Part shown: piece after piece, positions 11,801-21,494 of the stretch
Numbering within the stretch: position 1 is the first letter of the stretch
Layout of the letters: each line of letters opens with the position of its first letter
Assembly: GCF_026213295.1 (NCBI RefSeq)
Contig: NC_079426.1
Coordinates: forward strand, 26,226,902-26,290,901
Origin: Gadus chalcogrammus
Taxonomy: Eukaryota > Chordata > Actinopteri > Gadiformes > Gadidae
Length of the DNA: 64,000 nt
Direction of reading: 5' to 3'
Position numbers and translations under genes: made by a program
The notes under the pieces: model-generated
Database searches by the model: none
What the model was told of the DNA's origin: nothing
What the model saw: only the letters and a program-made list of their open reading frames with translations

Positions 11801-11956
11801 AGTAGTGTCCATGTAAACAAACTTGTGTCGGACGGCCCTATGGACGTAACGAGGGCGACGGAGAAGGCAGAAAGATCTGATGACCTTAAGGCAGTTCGGA
11901 AGCGAGAGAGTATTGAGTTGTACGAGTTCAGCAGCAGAGTATTTGTAGACAGACAT
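8846..11956 (-). CDS. L2-type LINE ORF: endonuclease and reverse transcriptase (1036 aa)
   Basis: The protein nicks target DNA and copies the element RNA by target-primed reverse transcription. Residues ~95-300 form an apurinic-type endonuclease, with MLLNTRSLNNK, LCLTETW, GGGLAVIH, LLGDFNIH and the SDHFAISF catalytic end. Residues ~545-800 are the reverse transcriptase, with NYRPISNLPFLSKILER, LLDLSAAFDTV, HGVPQGSVLGPLLF and the YADD active site. The C-terminus (RDRAF-type GDRAFCASAPTLWNLLP) is typical of CR1/L2 elements. The length matches one-ORF fish L2 elements. The start at 11956 (MSVYKYSAA) follows an in-phase leader. No internal stops, so it could be functional. The small ORFs on the plus strand here are shadows. 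Confidence 0.92.
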   Translation of the reverse strand: MSVYKYSAAELVQLNTLSLPNCLKVIRSFCLLRRPRYVHRAVRHKFVYMDTTPAVSAVRYALQRQRFQNKPRPRAVNLGSLLSINCGVTPVAASTNRDATFMLLNTRSLNNKALLMYDIIQDKKIDFLCLTETWQSQQDFLTLNQATPPDYAYIQKPRSLGRGGGLAVIHRSNIQVKEFPVTSTSFECLHFALAGTAQLQVLLIYRPPKASTHFLSELAGLLATICPMYPSTILLGDFNIHVDSASCSFASDFMTLLDCFSITQHVIGPTHTKGHTLDLVCSTGTTPGHLQCEDLAISDHFAISFSVSVPTPRFPSKRTITFRKTKQVHTSVLSTALATHLATPPPNTTVDGLVELYNTALSLSLDSVAPPITRQVSLSRPAPWFTPELRLMKAAGRQLERRYRTSGLTVHQEAYKDHVRKYKEALSKARILYYSKLINNQQNHPKKLFSTINRLLRPPDAPQPSDALDLCSRFLEFFHNKVETIHNHLLQHSPSTSHTDLHLGADTLQCGLSAFATLDANQVHDLVSRAKSSSCKLDPMPTFLVKTCLPVICPFITAIINCSLGSGVVPAGFKTAAVIPTLKKPGLDPDDPNNYRPISNLPFLSKILERAVASQLQHHMAHHELFEPLQSGFRIHHSTETALIKITNDLLTAADNGLISILILLDLSAAFDTVSHSILLTRLAELIGLSGSALSWFQSYLANRQQYVTLDDATSTTAPVNHGVPQGSVLGPLLFTIYMLPLGQIIRHHGLSFHCYADDTQLYISTKPSTQFPPAPLINCLQDLKIWMTSNLLKLNSNKTELLVVAPKSLLRKVGDLLLEVDGCPITPSPVVRNLGVILDPTLSFQPHINNTTKSAFFHLRNIARLRPSLSDSVTETLIHCFISTRLDYCNSILTGLPSKTLDRLQYVQNSAARVLTGTKPWQHITPILMQLHWLPVKSRIKFKILLLTYKSLHALAPRYLFDLLHPYTPLRSLRSSAKDQLETPRTRLKTFGDRAFCASAPTLWNLLPLHIRCATSVESFKKLLKAHLFLEAYGL

Positions 11957-12132
11957 CGCTCACCCATAGCAGCAGGCTAACGCGGCTGCTATCTACCTAG
12001 CGGGAGGACGATGCAATCCAGGGAAATCCAGGGAAACCAGGTAAGTTCCAACACTGTAGATCAACGTGCGGACCCGCGATGTAGAAGGGCAGATCAAGGC
12101 TAGGAATTATGGCGAGTTTGGAGGGTTTAGAA

Positions 12133-12850
12133 CAGGGATGCCAGGGTGACGGCCCGCGGGCCGTATCCGGCCCGACTGTATGTCACATCCGGCCCGCGGG
12201 TGATAAGGGGAGAATATATGTATTTTTTTAATTTTTATAAAAAAAAAAAAAAATTAAATACTTTTTTTTTTTTTTTTTTTTTGGGAATCCGTCAATTGGT
12301 ATGTTACTGCTGCTGGTCTGTTACGATTCAATAACTTTTCATCCCCCATTCTCCATTCCATTTCGAAACGTGTTTAGAAAACACGCTTGTTTCATTAAAA
12401 TTGATTAATTTATTAAGGCCGCCACCAGGGGGCGCCCCCAACACTTTTGCCGCCCCCAACGCATTTGCCGCCCTAGGCGATCGCCGGCCCTAGTTCACCT
12501 ATGCAAGCCTTCAATAAATAAAATACAATTTATTAACAGTTTACACTTGTGTTATTTATCATTTATAAATGTAGGCCTTGCATGCGGAAAATGTTAAGTT
12601 TTTAGACGGGAGCTGTCTCCTGCTTTAGGCTATGTAATTGTAGGCCTCATTGTGAGGCTATTTTGGGGCCAATGCAATTTATTTTCGATCGGTAGGCCTT
12701 CAAGCATAATTTAAAATAGCCTACCTATCCATGTGTTGAGTCAGTCTTTGGCCTTTTCAGGCCTTTTCAGTCCGATAGTGTAATCCGGCCCCCTGAGGTC
12801 TCACTTCAAAAAAATCTGGCCCCCTGACCAATTTCACCCTGGCATCCCTG
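12133..12850. mobile_element. hAT MITE in the L2 5' leader (718 bp)
   Basis: The termini are CAGGGATGCCAGGGTGA and its inverse TTTCACCCTGGCATCCCTG. The 8 bp target duplication GTTTAGAA lies at 12125-12132 and 12851-12858. The interior has repeated CCGGCCCGCGGG and poly-A/T runs and no ORF. It inserted into the LINE after the LINE inserted into the gene. Confidence 0.9.
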
Positions 12851-14949
12851 GTTTAGAAGGCTAAAGAAGTTATAGTTCGCCAGCTGTCGTTGGTAGTACA
12901 CGTTGGAGTGTGTCAGGTTTGGCGTGTACACTACCCCCTGCATGTCAATACAAATTACATGGCAGTCGTTATTGGCTTTGGCCCACTCTGTGTCAGCCTG
13001 CAACTGGGAGTATGCTTTTTCAGCCTTGCGATGGTGAAGCTCACTCTCAGCTGCAATCTTTGATCTTTCTCCGTCGGTTGTAGCCGCTGTTAATTTGGAG
13101 AACAGGGCGTCACATTTCCCACAAGTATCACTTCTTGGCTGCCCAGAACAGAGGTTCTGCTGCTTGAAGATGTCCCTATAGAGCCAGAACTTTGCAGTGG
13201 ATGTTGGATTGTTTTCCTTGTACAGGCAGTACATGCGGAGCAGGTTTAAATCAGGGCTCAGGTACTCCCTCTCCACATCTCCCTTCATCCGTGAGTAGTG
13301 GTTCGGTTGGCGTGGGAAACTCAGGATATGCTCTCTTATCTCCTCTCTCACTGCAGGATGAATGCTATGAGGCCTAAAAAAAAACACAACTCATGAACAA
13401 GGGAAATATAATAAACTATGCTGGTCTGTTTTGCACAATTGATTGTTTCTGTGACCATATGTGTAATTCTAACATAGGATTTTGTTTTAACATACAATCA
13501 TTAAGATCCACATGTTGAAACGATACGAAGAATAATCATACTTTATAATTGCATAGCACTTCACTTCTGATATCGATCTCAAAGCGCAAAAATATGTTTC
13601 CTGACAGCATGAAGTCTTTCACGATAACACTTAGACTAGGCTTGGATAATAACTTACCTGTTCTTGTGCTTTCCTCTTAAATCCTCTAATGGAGATCTGA
13701 CTTCAGCTACCTGCTCTGTTCCCTCAGTCTGACTGCCTAACTTTTCTTGAATAACCTTTTCAAATATAAGGAACTTTAAGTAAATATGTTATGGAAAAAT
13801 AAATATGTATCTCATTAAAAGCATGCATGTAATGAAAAGTTAAATGGAAAACATAAGGCTATATAAAACTTGCCTGTAGGCGACTGTTGGTCAGTTGAAA
13901 GACTGACATAAATGTGAGCTTACAAACGCTCAGTCTTTTGCCTCCTTGTTGGACATGGTACTTAAAGGTGTACCTCCTCTTTGGAACTTCAATGTCAGGC
14001 CCACGTGGTCGTCTGTGACTCACCTCGTGCTAGAGGTAAAAGTAAAGTAAAAAGATATTTACCATAGTGTTGCATGCTAGCGGTTGTGTAGAGCTGTCAA
14101 GTTAAGGCAATTAAGTATGTTTTGGTTGGGAGATGAATAACCAATGTGTGTGCCTTTTAGGGCCTAGGCCTACATGATGCCCATCATCCATCATCCATCC
14201 TCACAAAATTTAACATTTACAGTGATCAGGCATATTAGTGAACTGAAAATGCAAAAAAGCTAGATATTTATTGGACAACCGCCACAAAATCGTCGTAACC
14301 GGGGAATCCCGACATCTATGAGAATGAATGATACAGCTGAACTCTTTTTGATTGACAGCATGTGTCGCGATTGGAGAGTTTCAAGTTCAAGGATGTTAAC
14401 GTTCGTCTTGGCAATGACAGGTGAAGTCGAGAGGCAAGGCAAGTTGCAGCTCAAATGATCATATATTTGTGAGCAATAGCCTACAGTAGGTTTCTATTCG
14501 TTTTTGTACAAATCCTACTGTAATTTAAATCGTAATGTGCAGTTACGTTACAGAGTTAGTGTCTTGCTTTTGTTTCAATTCTGTAATTAGGCTAAGTTGT
14601 AGCCAGATAGCTCGCTATAACTTATCAGAGCTTCCCCTATTCCAAAGAGGAGCAACTTGTGTATATAGGCTAAGTCTTAAGGGCCGGTTGCTTCTCTTTT
14701 ATGTAACACGTTTGTTATTTCATGGACCTTTTTGCGTTGCATCGTGTAGTTCGCTTACCTGCTCCAAACTAGAAAGAATGATAGCCTGCTGCCTCTCGTA
14801 AGAGACAGCATAAAACTCTGTAAAGAGCTGAAGCTTTCTTTGCTCTGTTAGACTTGAACACAGTCTGGAACACGTCTCCTTGCACACCTTGCCCTTAACA
14901 GAAACAAAGTCACTTTAACGTTTTTAGCTATAAAACACTGTAGAGCTAA

Positions 14950-16066
14950 ATTTTAGGGTTGGGTATCGTTTGGGTTTTATCCGATACCGGTGCCTACTCG
15001 GTACTTTTGAAACGGTTCTCAAACCGGTACATAAAGAAAACAAAACGGCACACACTTGCATTAAGCAGAAAGTCAGCGGACACTGAGTTGAAGCCTACTT
15101 GACATGCAAGATTTACGGTTGGCATTCAATTACTCGACTTACCAGAAGAGGCTGCTGTGAGTGCTGTGACTGATACATATCTTTTTAAAATTACAAATAA
15201 TTTTAATTACTCACTGAAAGCAGGCAGGCACGCATCATGGCGCAACATTACTGCCAAAGTCATATTAAGTAGTATAACTCATGTGCGCAAGGCAGCCACA
15301 GGAGACGCCAACATTGTTTTCAACCGCTCGGTACCGCGCTGCATTAATTTCCAAGTTTTGAAAAGAAAAAGTATTTGAAGCGAATAACGACTCTGTTTTT
15401 GATTGTTTATTTGGTTTTTGAACAGCAAGTTTTGGATGCATGCATCGGATTTTGAGTTTGTTTGTTTGTTACTTTAAAATTACATTCGCTCGCAACACAC
15501 ACACACACACGCACACGTTCATTCACGTTCACCCACCACAACCTGCCGATCTTCAATCAAAACAACATCAAGTAAGCGATGCCACAGTGCGTTGACAAGT
15601 CCGTCCTGAGTCTCGAGGCATAGGCTTTATGGTTTATATGTTTGAAAGCCGTGACACAGTCTTTTACCAGTTGGCCTGAAATACCACGCCTCGCAGTCAT
15701 GGACCTATAAAGAAAGTCGTAGTCGTACCATGCGTGTTTAGCGCAACATTGAGAAGGGTCCCGTCTGAAACAGTGTCGCGCAGCGCTGCGTTCCGAACGT
15801 TGAAATCAAATACACCGGTATGACGGTAGGCTATATAAAAAAATCATATCCTAACGAATATACACACCGTCATTCAGTGAGAACCGGTATAGCGCCCAGC
15901 ACTAACGCAAGTTGACGCCGCAACACCATGGGGGCGGGGCAGGGGGCGTTAAAAAACGTCAGGCACCGTTATGAGGAACCGAAATGCGTGTTCTTATTCG
16001 ATCTCGTTACAACCGTTTACGTCGGAACCGGTTCCCTACTGGAACAGAGTTTCGGTGCTCAACCCT
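14950..16066. mobile_element. hAT-like non-autonomous element in intron 1
   Basis: The left end reads TAGGGTTGGGTATCG and the right end's reverse complement TAGGGTTGAGCACCG. AGAGCTAA occurs at 14942-14949 and 16067-16074, an 8 bp duplication. Near the ends, GGTACTTTTGAAACGG and GTCGGAACCGGTTCC carry the usual subterminal CCGGT motifs. Poly-CA at 15497-15515. No transposase. It lies in the first intron of the DDE-like gene, just upstream of exon 2. Confidence 0.7.
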
Positions 16067-16598
16067 AGAGCTAATAGCAGCCTTTATTAAATTTACAAGC
16101 TAGAATATAACAGTTTACACAATCAATGAATGGTAATTAGGCTACTATGCTAGCCTACGTGACACAGCTGGGCTGGCGTTCGGAGACATCAAACACACCT
16201 AATACGTTTCGATTAATTTCTCCGTGATTATAAGAAGTAGATACATGCTTTAAAGGTCCCATGACATGAAAATCTCACTTTGGGAGGTTTTCTAACATAA
16301 ATATGAGTTCCCCTAGCCTGCCTATGGTCCCCCAGTGGCTAAAACTTGCGTTTGGTGTAAAACTAGCACTAGCTGTTCTGCTCGCCTTTGAAAAAACGGA
16401 GGCTCAAGCGCGCTGATTTGGAATGTCTGTGCTCATGACGTCATCAGGAATCTCAGCTCCTCCCCTTACTCTGCCTGGCCCGCCCAGAGACGTTGGCCCG
16501 CCAATGAGACTCGACCGTGCGAGCGCCACATGTGTGTGTGTGTGTGAATACACACACTGTAACGCAAGTGTTTCTTGTCGGTTCTTTGACGTGTCTTG

Positions 16599-17456
16599 TA
16601 GGGCTGTCAAAACGAACTTCGCTATTCGAATATAATTCAGATTTTTAAAAAAGGAGAACATTCGAGTGCGGCAACTAACGTTCGAACTTTTTTATTTATT
16701 TTTTTTTAGCAAATTTTAGTGACAAGTCAAGAATTACATTTAACTTTTGCCTAGCAACGACGCAAATCAAAGTCTGCGTCGTGACGTTCGGCATTGTATG
16801 CTTACAAGATGGCGGGGAGCAGCGCGCGAGCAGACACAGAGCTGGAAAGCATAACTCCTAAAAACTTAAAAAGCACTGTGTGGAAACATTTTGGATTTCC
16901 ATCGAGAAACGGGAAGATTACATCCTGAGAAACCGTCATTTGCAAATTATGCTGTAAGTCGTTAAAGTATAGTTACCACTCGACTACGAGCAACATGAGC
17001 GCACACCTCCATTCAGTGCATTACTCGGAGTACGCAGAACAGTTAGCGGCTGAGGAAGAGCCACGGTCAAAGAATTGTCTTTTTGAGACTTAAAATAGCA
17101 CTGTGTGTGTGTATTTGAATGATTGAACATCAGCTTCTTCATTAAACATCATTGCTTGAATATTTCTGGCGTTATATCTTACCTATTTATATAAGTTTTG
17201 TATTGATTTGGTAAAACTTGTTGCAAATGTTACATAACAGATTTGGTTGACGCGCCCTCTAGTGGACGCGGGACGTAGGCCTAATAATAAGATGGTATCG
17301 GTGTATATAATGATATAATTAAAAAAAACAAAAAACATTCAAACATTAAAATATTCATTAAATATAAACATTAAAATATTCGAATATTATTCGAATATTC
17401 AACATAAGAAGCATTAGAAATTCGAATATGATTTGAGGGGAGGATTGACAGCCCTA
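16599..17456 (+). mobile_element. hAT deletion derivative with BED-finger relic
   Basis: Termini TAGGGCTGTCAA and TTGACAGCCCTA, with target duplication GTGTCTTG at 16591-16598 and 17457-17464. The other palindrome arm (near 18650) has the uninterrupted target TACAAGACACGTC, an internal empty-site control. TTCGAATA repeats crowd both ends. It retains the start of a transposase gene (16809-17093) and has lost the rest. Confidence 0.92.
16809..17093 (+). pseudogene. N-terminal BED zinc finger of a hAT transposase, broken
   Basis: The frame opens MAGSSARADTE and continues with VWKHFGFPSRNGKI, then a TGA stop, then VICKLCCKSLKYSYHSTTSN and HLHSVH. This is the BED-finger pattern: an aromatic start, Cys-x2-Cys, then His-x4-His. 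BED fingers bind DNA at the N-terminus of many hAT transposases (ZBED group). The in-frame stop and the missing catalytic part make it a relic. Confidence 0.8.
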
Positions 17457-19765
17457 GTGTCTTGTATTTCCACAACGAGACTGTCGTGGGGGTTATCTGA
17501 GCCATGGTTGAGAAGGAATGGGGGAAAGGAACTTTGGTTTGACTCGCTGAAGTACATGAACTGCGACGTGCCGCCAGTTGCCGCGAGGCACTATCGCCCG
17601 GCAGCCGGCAGCTGGCAGCAGGCAGCGCGCGGTTCAGTCGACTTCAGGTTGATGTGAAAGTGGAAGAACCAGAGACGTTGCAGAACCCAACAAAGTCGTT
17701 TGTGATTCATAATATCGTCTGGAGGCGCACACAATATGTTATATGATATAGATATCTATGTATTATATGATATTATTTAGATATAGAGCTCCAGGACTGT
17801 AACGCAAGTGTTGTAACTTGTACACTTCCTTGTTATTTGGATAACCGCTCTGCTGTTGGTGTGATGGCGCATAACACGTCGGACTCTCGTCTCTGGTATT
17901 TCTACAACGAGACTCGTATTGGGGGTTATCTCAGCCAAGGTTGAGAATGAATTGGGGGGAAGGAACTTTGGCTTTGACTCCCTCAAGAACATCAACCACG
18001 ACAAGGAGGAGAAAGGGATCTTTGCCGGGCAGCGCTTATGCACCTCCGCCTCCGGCGGTGGTCCCTCAGCGGGGCTCAAGCGGGAGACATTCGCCGCCAA
18101 CAATCCCTTTCTCCTCCATGTCGTGGTTCATGTTCTTGAGGGAGTCAAAGCCAAAGTTCCTTCCCCCCAATTCATTCTCAACCTTGGCTGAGATAACCCC
18201 CAATACGAGTCTCGTTGTAGAAATACCAGATACGAGAGTCCGACGTGTTATGCGCCATCACACCAACAGCAGAACGGTTATCCAAATAACAAGGAAGTGT
18301 ACAACACTTGCGTTACAGTCCTGGAGCTCTATATCTAAATAATATCATATAATACATAGATATCTATATCATATAACATATTGTGTGCGCCTCCAGACGA
18401 TATTATGAATCACAAACGACTTTGTCGGGTTCTGCGACGTCTCTGGTTCTTCCACTTTCACATCAACCTGAAGTCGACTGAACCGCGCGCTGCCTGCTGC
18501 CGGCTGCCCGCTGCCGGGCGATGGTGCCTCGCGGCAACCGGCGGCATGTCGCAGTTCATGTACTTCAGCGAGTCAAACCAAAGTTCCTTTCCCCCAATTC
18601 CTTCTCAACCATGGCTCAGATAACCCCCACGACAGTCTCGTTGTGGAAATACAAGACACGTCAAAGAACCGACAAGAAACACTTGCGTTACAGTGTGTGT
18701 ATTCACATTGATGTGGTCGTTGAAGAACCGGGAACGTCGGAGAACCCAACGCGGTCGTTTGAGATTCATAATATCGGCTCACACAGCTTTTGGCCGTGAT
18801 AATATATATTATATGATATAGATATCTGTGTAGGCTATATGATAATATTTAGATATAGAGCTCCAGGACTCCCGTGTGTTCTAGAATATTTACAGAACAC
18901 GGCTAAAGGCTGTGTGCGCCTCGCCATTGCGATACATCCACTGTAAACAGAGCGCATGGTACCGTGGCTGCAAGCTGCTCAGGGCCACACCCCCACCCTC
19001 CTCCTTGACACGCCCACCGAAACAGCGCATTTGGGGGAAGCTCAATGTGCGACTGGCTCGGAGTGGCTGTAACTCTGCACCACGGCTGAATTTAGGGAAC
19101 GTCTTTGAATACTGTGTTAGTTGCCCACTAATACCTATATTAAAGAATACATAAAATAGCATGTCATGGGACCTTTAAACATCCACTGAATCCTCATTTT
19201 CTCAGCTTTAATTTTGACCCATTCATGACTTGATCCGTTAAACAGACTGAGCTGTATGAACAGTAGTAGACGTTCAGTACACGCCCCTCTGACTGTAACC
19301 GCTATCGTTAAGTAGATACTTTGTACATAAACGGTTCTTCCACTCACCTCTTTCGGTGGACTTTTCCCTCGTTTCAGGACTCCTCTTCGGTTCACGTATG
19401 GTTTCCCAGCATCCCTCAAAGTCTTGCTGGCTCTGTCCTTCCATTCATTTATGTGTGCTTTCCTTTTTTTGCCAAGGTTTTGCCTTTTAATGTCTGCAGC
19501 GGACACGAACGTTGCCGGCGTCTCCATTTTCATCAGTGGACATAAACGTTTTTTCCGCGTGAGACTATTTTAAAGTTTAAAATACTAGTATTTATTGCGC
19601 GACCACCACCCCCAAACTGCTTCTGTATACAACGTGTCACACATACATTCATGGTATATGGTTATCTCGTTTTTTTTTTTTTTTTGACTTATACGGTTTT
19701 TCGTCGCATGGGTTCAATTGTGTTGTTTTTGTCGTAAACTAGGGTCCGATGGTTAGAAATACACT

Positions 19766-20281
19766 GATATTCCAAGGTATCCCTAAAAGGCAGCTTGGAT
19801 GTTTTTATTGTCTGCAGTTTAGACTTCTTCTATAACATATTTTTGAAAGCAAAACACCAAGCACATTGATTTAACGAGGCAGGGTCATTTGAAACAATTT
19901 ATTGAATAAATATTTATGAGGTCATTCATTCTCCGGAGTTTGCTTCCTAATTATGTCTAGTGTACAACCCTACTGTCCACAAGCATCACCCCCCCTCCCC
20001 ATATGGATTTGGAGAATTGTTACCACGTCCCAGTGGTGGAGGTATCATATATATGAAAGAGGGCATTCAATTATACTATAATGATCAATTAGGAGGCCGA
20101 AGCCCTAAAGGAAGTGATGCAATAGGTGACTGAGTCAACAACATTTAAGTAAGCTGTACCTTGAGGTCTCTTATATATCAAAGGGGGTCTCAAAGGACGC
20201 TTCAACCTGTGGCTCCAGCCCTACAGGAAATGACTCAGCAAGTGCTCCATCTCGTTGCACCTGCACCCAGCGGCTCGCTTG
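19766..20281 (+). repeat. 0.5 kb interspersed repeat, copy 1 of 2
   Basis: 516 bp matching 35086-35594 in the same orientation with scattered mismatches. Shared blocks: GATTTAACGAGGCAGGGTCA, CACGTCCCAGTGGTGGAGG, TCAATTAGGAGGCCGAAGCC, CTCCATCTCGTTGCACCTGC. Its flanks differ from those of the other copy, so the ends are real element ends. No ORF and no clear TIR; class unknown. Confidence 0.8.
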
Positions 20282-20785
20282 CAAGATTTTGTTCTTCCCA
20301 GACCTACACCCTAGCCATCCAACATGCATATCTGAGAATCAGGCCTCTCTTTAATAATGCCAAAAAGTTATGAGAGAAATACACGTTAACTTTTGTTGTC
20401 TCATAAGCGGCGTGGTGCCGGCTCCTTTTGACCTTTTGACCCCAGACTTCTGGGGGAATAGCTGAATCAATTCATTAGTCAATCAGAAGTATGTAAATAT
20501 CTTCCCGGTGGCGTAAGAGGGCGAACAAGGTGTCAACATCTACGCTTCCAGGCGATTGCAACGGTGCCACACATAAGCATATTCGAACATGTTTAATGGT
20601 AGTAATTAGCTGTCGAAATTGGAGGCCTTAATCAATGATGAGCAGCTATTGATTTGCTTCCCGATAGAAATTTGTGACAAATTACATGTTATTTAGCATC
20701 TACACGTTGAGCTGAGTCCAATGACACCAAGCATGACACTCTAGCAAATGGTAACATGTATTTTACATGGTACACCTATGGTCTA

Positions 20786-21165
20786 GGACAGCCGTTCTCA
20801 ATCTGTGGTACACGTACCACTGGTGGTATGCGAGCGCCCTCTAGTGGTACGCGGAGTATGAACGATTTTTTGAAGCAATTTTTTGAAGATGAAGCAACCG
20901 TTAAAAATTTTTTTGCATGTACCCATCATATGCAATGATCTTAAACCTGCATTGACTAACTGCTGTGATGATGAGTAGGGGAAGCAAAAATTGTACAAAA
21001 TCGTCCGGTGACGAGACGTTGAAGTCTGCCTTCAGAGGCCAGACATTTCTGGACTTTTGGATGCAGCGACGCAGCGAATATCCTGCGCTTTCAGACAAGG
21101 CTGTGCGCTTTCTCATTCCATTTGCGACCAGACTTCTCTTGGTCGCAAATGGTCGCAAATAAGAG
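20786..21165 (+). pseudogene. remnant of a hAT transposase C-terminus
   Basis: The stretch opens with the hAT-like end CAGCCGTTCTCAATCTGTGG, followed by GTGGTACGCG-type subterminal sequence. At about 21020-21140 the plus strand reads FLDFWMQRRSEYPALSDKAV then RFLIPFATRLL. That matches the region just before the dimerisation domain of ZBED5/FAM200-like hAT proteins. No catalytic part remains. The sequence then collapses into a CGCAAATGGT duplication and a hairpin. Confidence 0.6.
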
Positions 21166-21196
21166 CGATGACTACTGTCATGTCATCGCTCTTATT
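21158..21196. repeat. perfect hairpin, 15 bp stem
   Basis: AATAAGAGCGATGAC, a 9 nt spacer, and the exact reverse complement. It abuts the 3' end of the hAT remnant. Confidence 0.85.
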
Positions 21197-21458
21197 TTAT
21201 CCCCAAAAACGCAGCTGATCGGACGCATCACACGATTCGGAGGCATGCTTCACATTTAAGGATTTTAGAAACTGATTCTTATTCTTTTTTTTCAAAAATG
21301 CATTCGGAAGAGAAGGGAGTCTAGCGTTGCTCACGGGTTGGAATGAAAGGGAGAAAAGGGGACAGAGTTGCCTGCGGAAGCGATGTCGGAGATGCAGAGA
21401 CTGCTTCACGCTACCAGTGTCTGTTTCGTACGGTGTGGAATGAGAGCTCGTGGAGGCA

Positions 21459-21494
21459 CTATTGCGCAAGTACGCCTGCGTGCTTGCGCAATAG
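21459..21494. repeat. perfect hairpin, 12 bp stem
   Basis: CTATTGCGCAAG, a 12 nt spacer, then CTTGCGCAATAG. No associated gene. Confidence 0.85.

Larger units (their letters stand above)
8753..12864 (-). mobile_element. L2-clade LINE, nearly full length
   Basis: The insertion splits exon 5 of the DDE-like gene. The target duplication is short (AGAA at 8749-8752 and 12865-12868). The 3' end is at the left: a GGCGCTATATAAATTGAATT motif and an (ATT)n tail. The 5' leader, read from 12864, is split by a hAT MITE (12133-12850). Excluding that MITE and its TSD, the LINE is about 3.4 kb. It carries a single uninterrupted ORF. An intact ORF with little decay implies a young insertion. Confidence 0.85.
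16544..18706. repeat. long inverted repeat (palindrome), arms ~600 bp
   Basis: The left arm runs 16544-18020 and the right arm 18103-18706, around an 82 bp spacer. The arms match nearly base for base once the 858 bp hAT and its 8 bp duplication are removed from the left arm. Landmarks occurring in both orientations: AACGCAAGTG, GGGGGTTATCT, GGAACTTTGG, GGAGCTCTATATCTAAAT and GACGTGTTATGCGCCATCAC. Several short ORFs here are mirror images of each other and are not genes. Confidence 0.9.
16254..19174. mobile_element. TTAA-flanked palindromic element, copy 1
   Basis: The terminal inverted repeat AGGTCCCATGACATG is perfect at both ends, with TTAA at 16250-16253 and 19175-19178. TTAA targets are used by piggyBac and Kolobok elements; I cannot assign this one. 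The body is dominated by a long palindrome (16544-18706) with a third partial copy of the same module at about 18710-18880. Removing a nested hAT leaves about 2.05 kb. A second copy lies at 22148-24146. No transposase is encoded. Confidence 0.8.
7911..19533 (-). pseudogene. six-exon DDE-like (DUF7869-like) gene, disrupted by an L2 LINE
   Basis: Exons on the minus strand: 19348-19533, 14759-14893, 13874-14029, 13658-13755, 12866-13373 joined directly to 8251-8749, and 7911-8158. Together they total 1830 nt, 609 codons plus stop, and every splice phase fits. Donors are GTGAGT, GTAAGC, GCAAGT (a GC-AG intron), GTAAGT and GTAAAA. Exon 5 is cut by the LINE between NYNF and CIQEMG. Features by approximate residue: a basic N-terminus, KRKAHINEWKDR (23-34); a cysteine pair in exon 2; RGKHKNRPHSIHP (~186); a DTCGKC zinc-type motif with later His (~280); then ICIDMQG (D336), IIYSDRCCGQNNN (D418) and FATLEKR (E467), a plausible DDE triad. 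It resembles large fish/insect families annotated DUF7869, probably transposase-derived. Apart from the LINE I see no stop or frameshift. Confidence 0.75.
7358..19714 (-). mobile_element. candidate DNA transposon carrying the 609-codon gene
   Basis: The left end (AGTGCTTGAGACGAAGAACC then ATATAAGTC) and the reverse complement of the right end (AACCCATGCGACGAAAAACC then GTATAAGTC) agree at about 22 of 29 positions. Both are bordered outside by CAATTG (7352-7357; 19715-19720). Internal copies of the ACNGTATANGTCCA motif lie at about 7570 and 7600, like subterminal repeats. The only gene inside is the six-exon minus-strand gene at 7911-19533. Removing the later L2, hAT and TTAA insertions leaves about 4-5 kb. 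The boundaries are inferred from weak inverted repeats, and CAATTG is itself a palindrome, so the TSD is not proven. Confidence 0.5.

Noticed and set aside
15157..15378. 73-codon ORF
   Set aside because: Inside a non-autonomous hAT, no motif and no upstream signals.
17777..18342. Paired ORFs of 108, 90 and 133 codons
   Set aside because: They are mirror images produced by the palindrome and contain no recognised domain.
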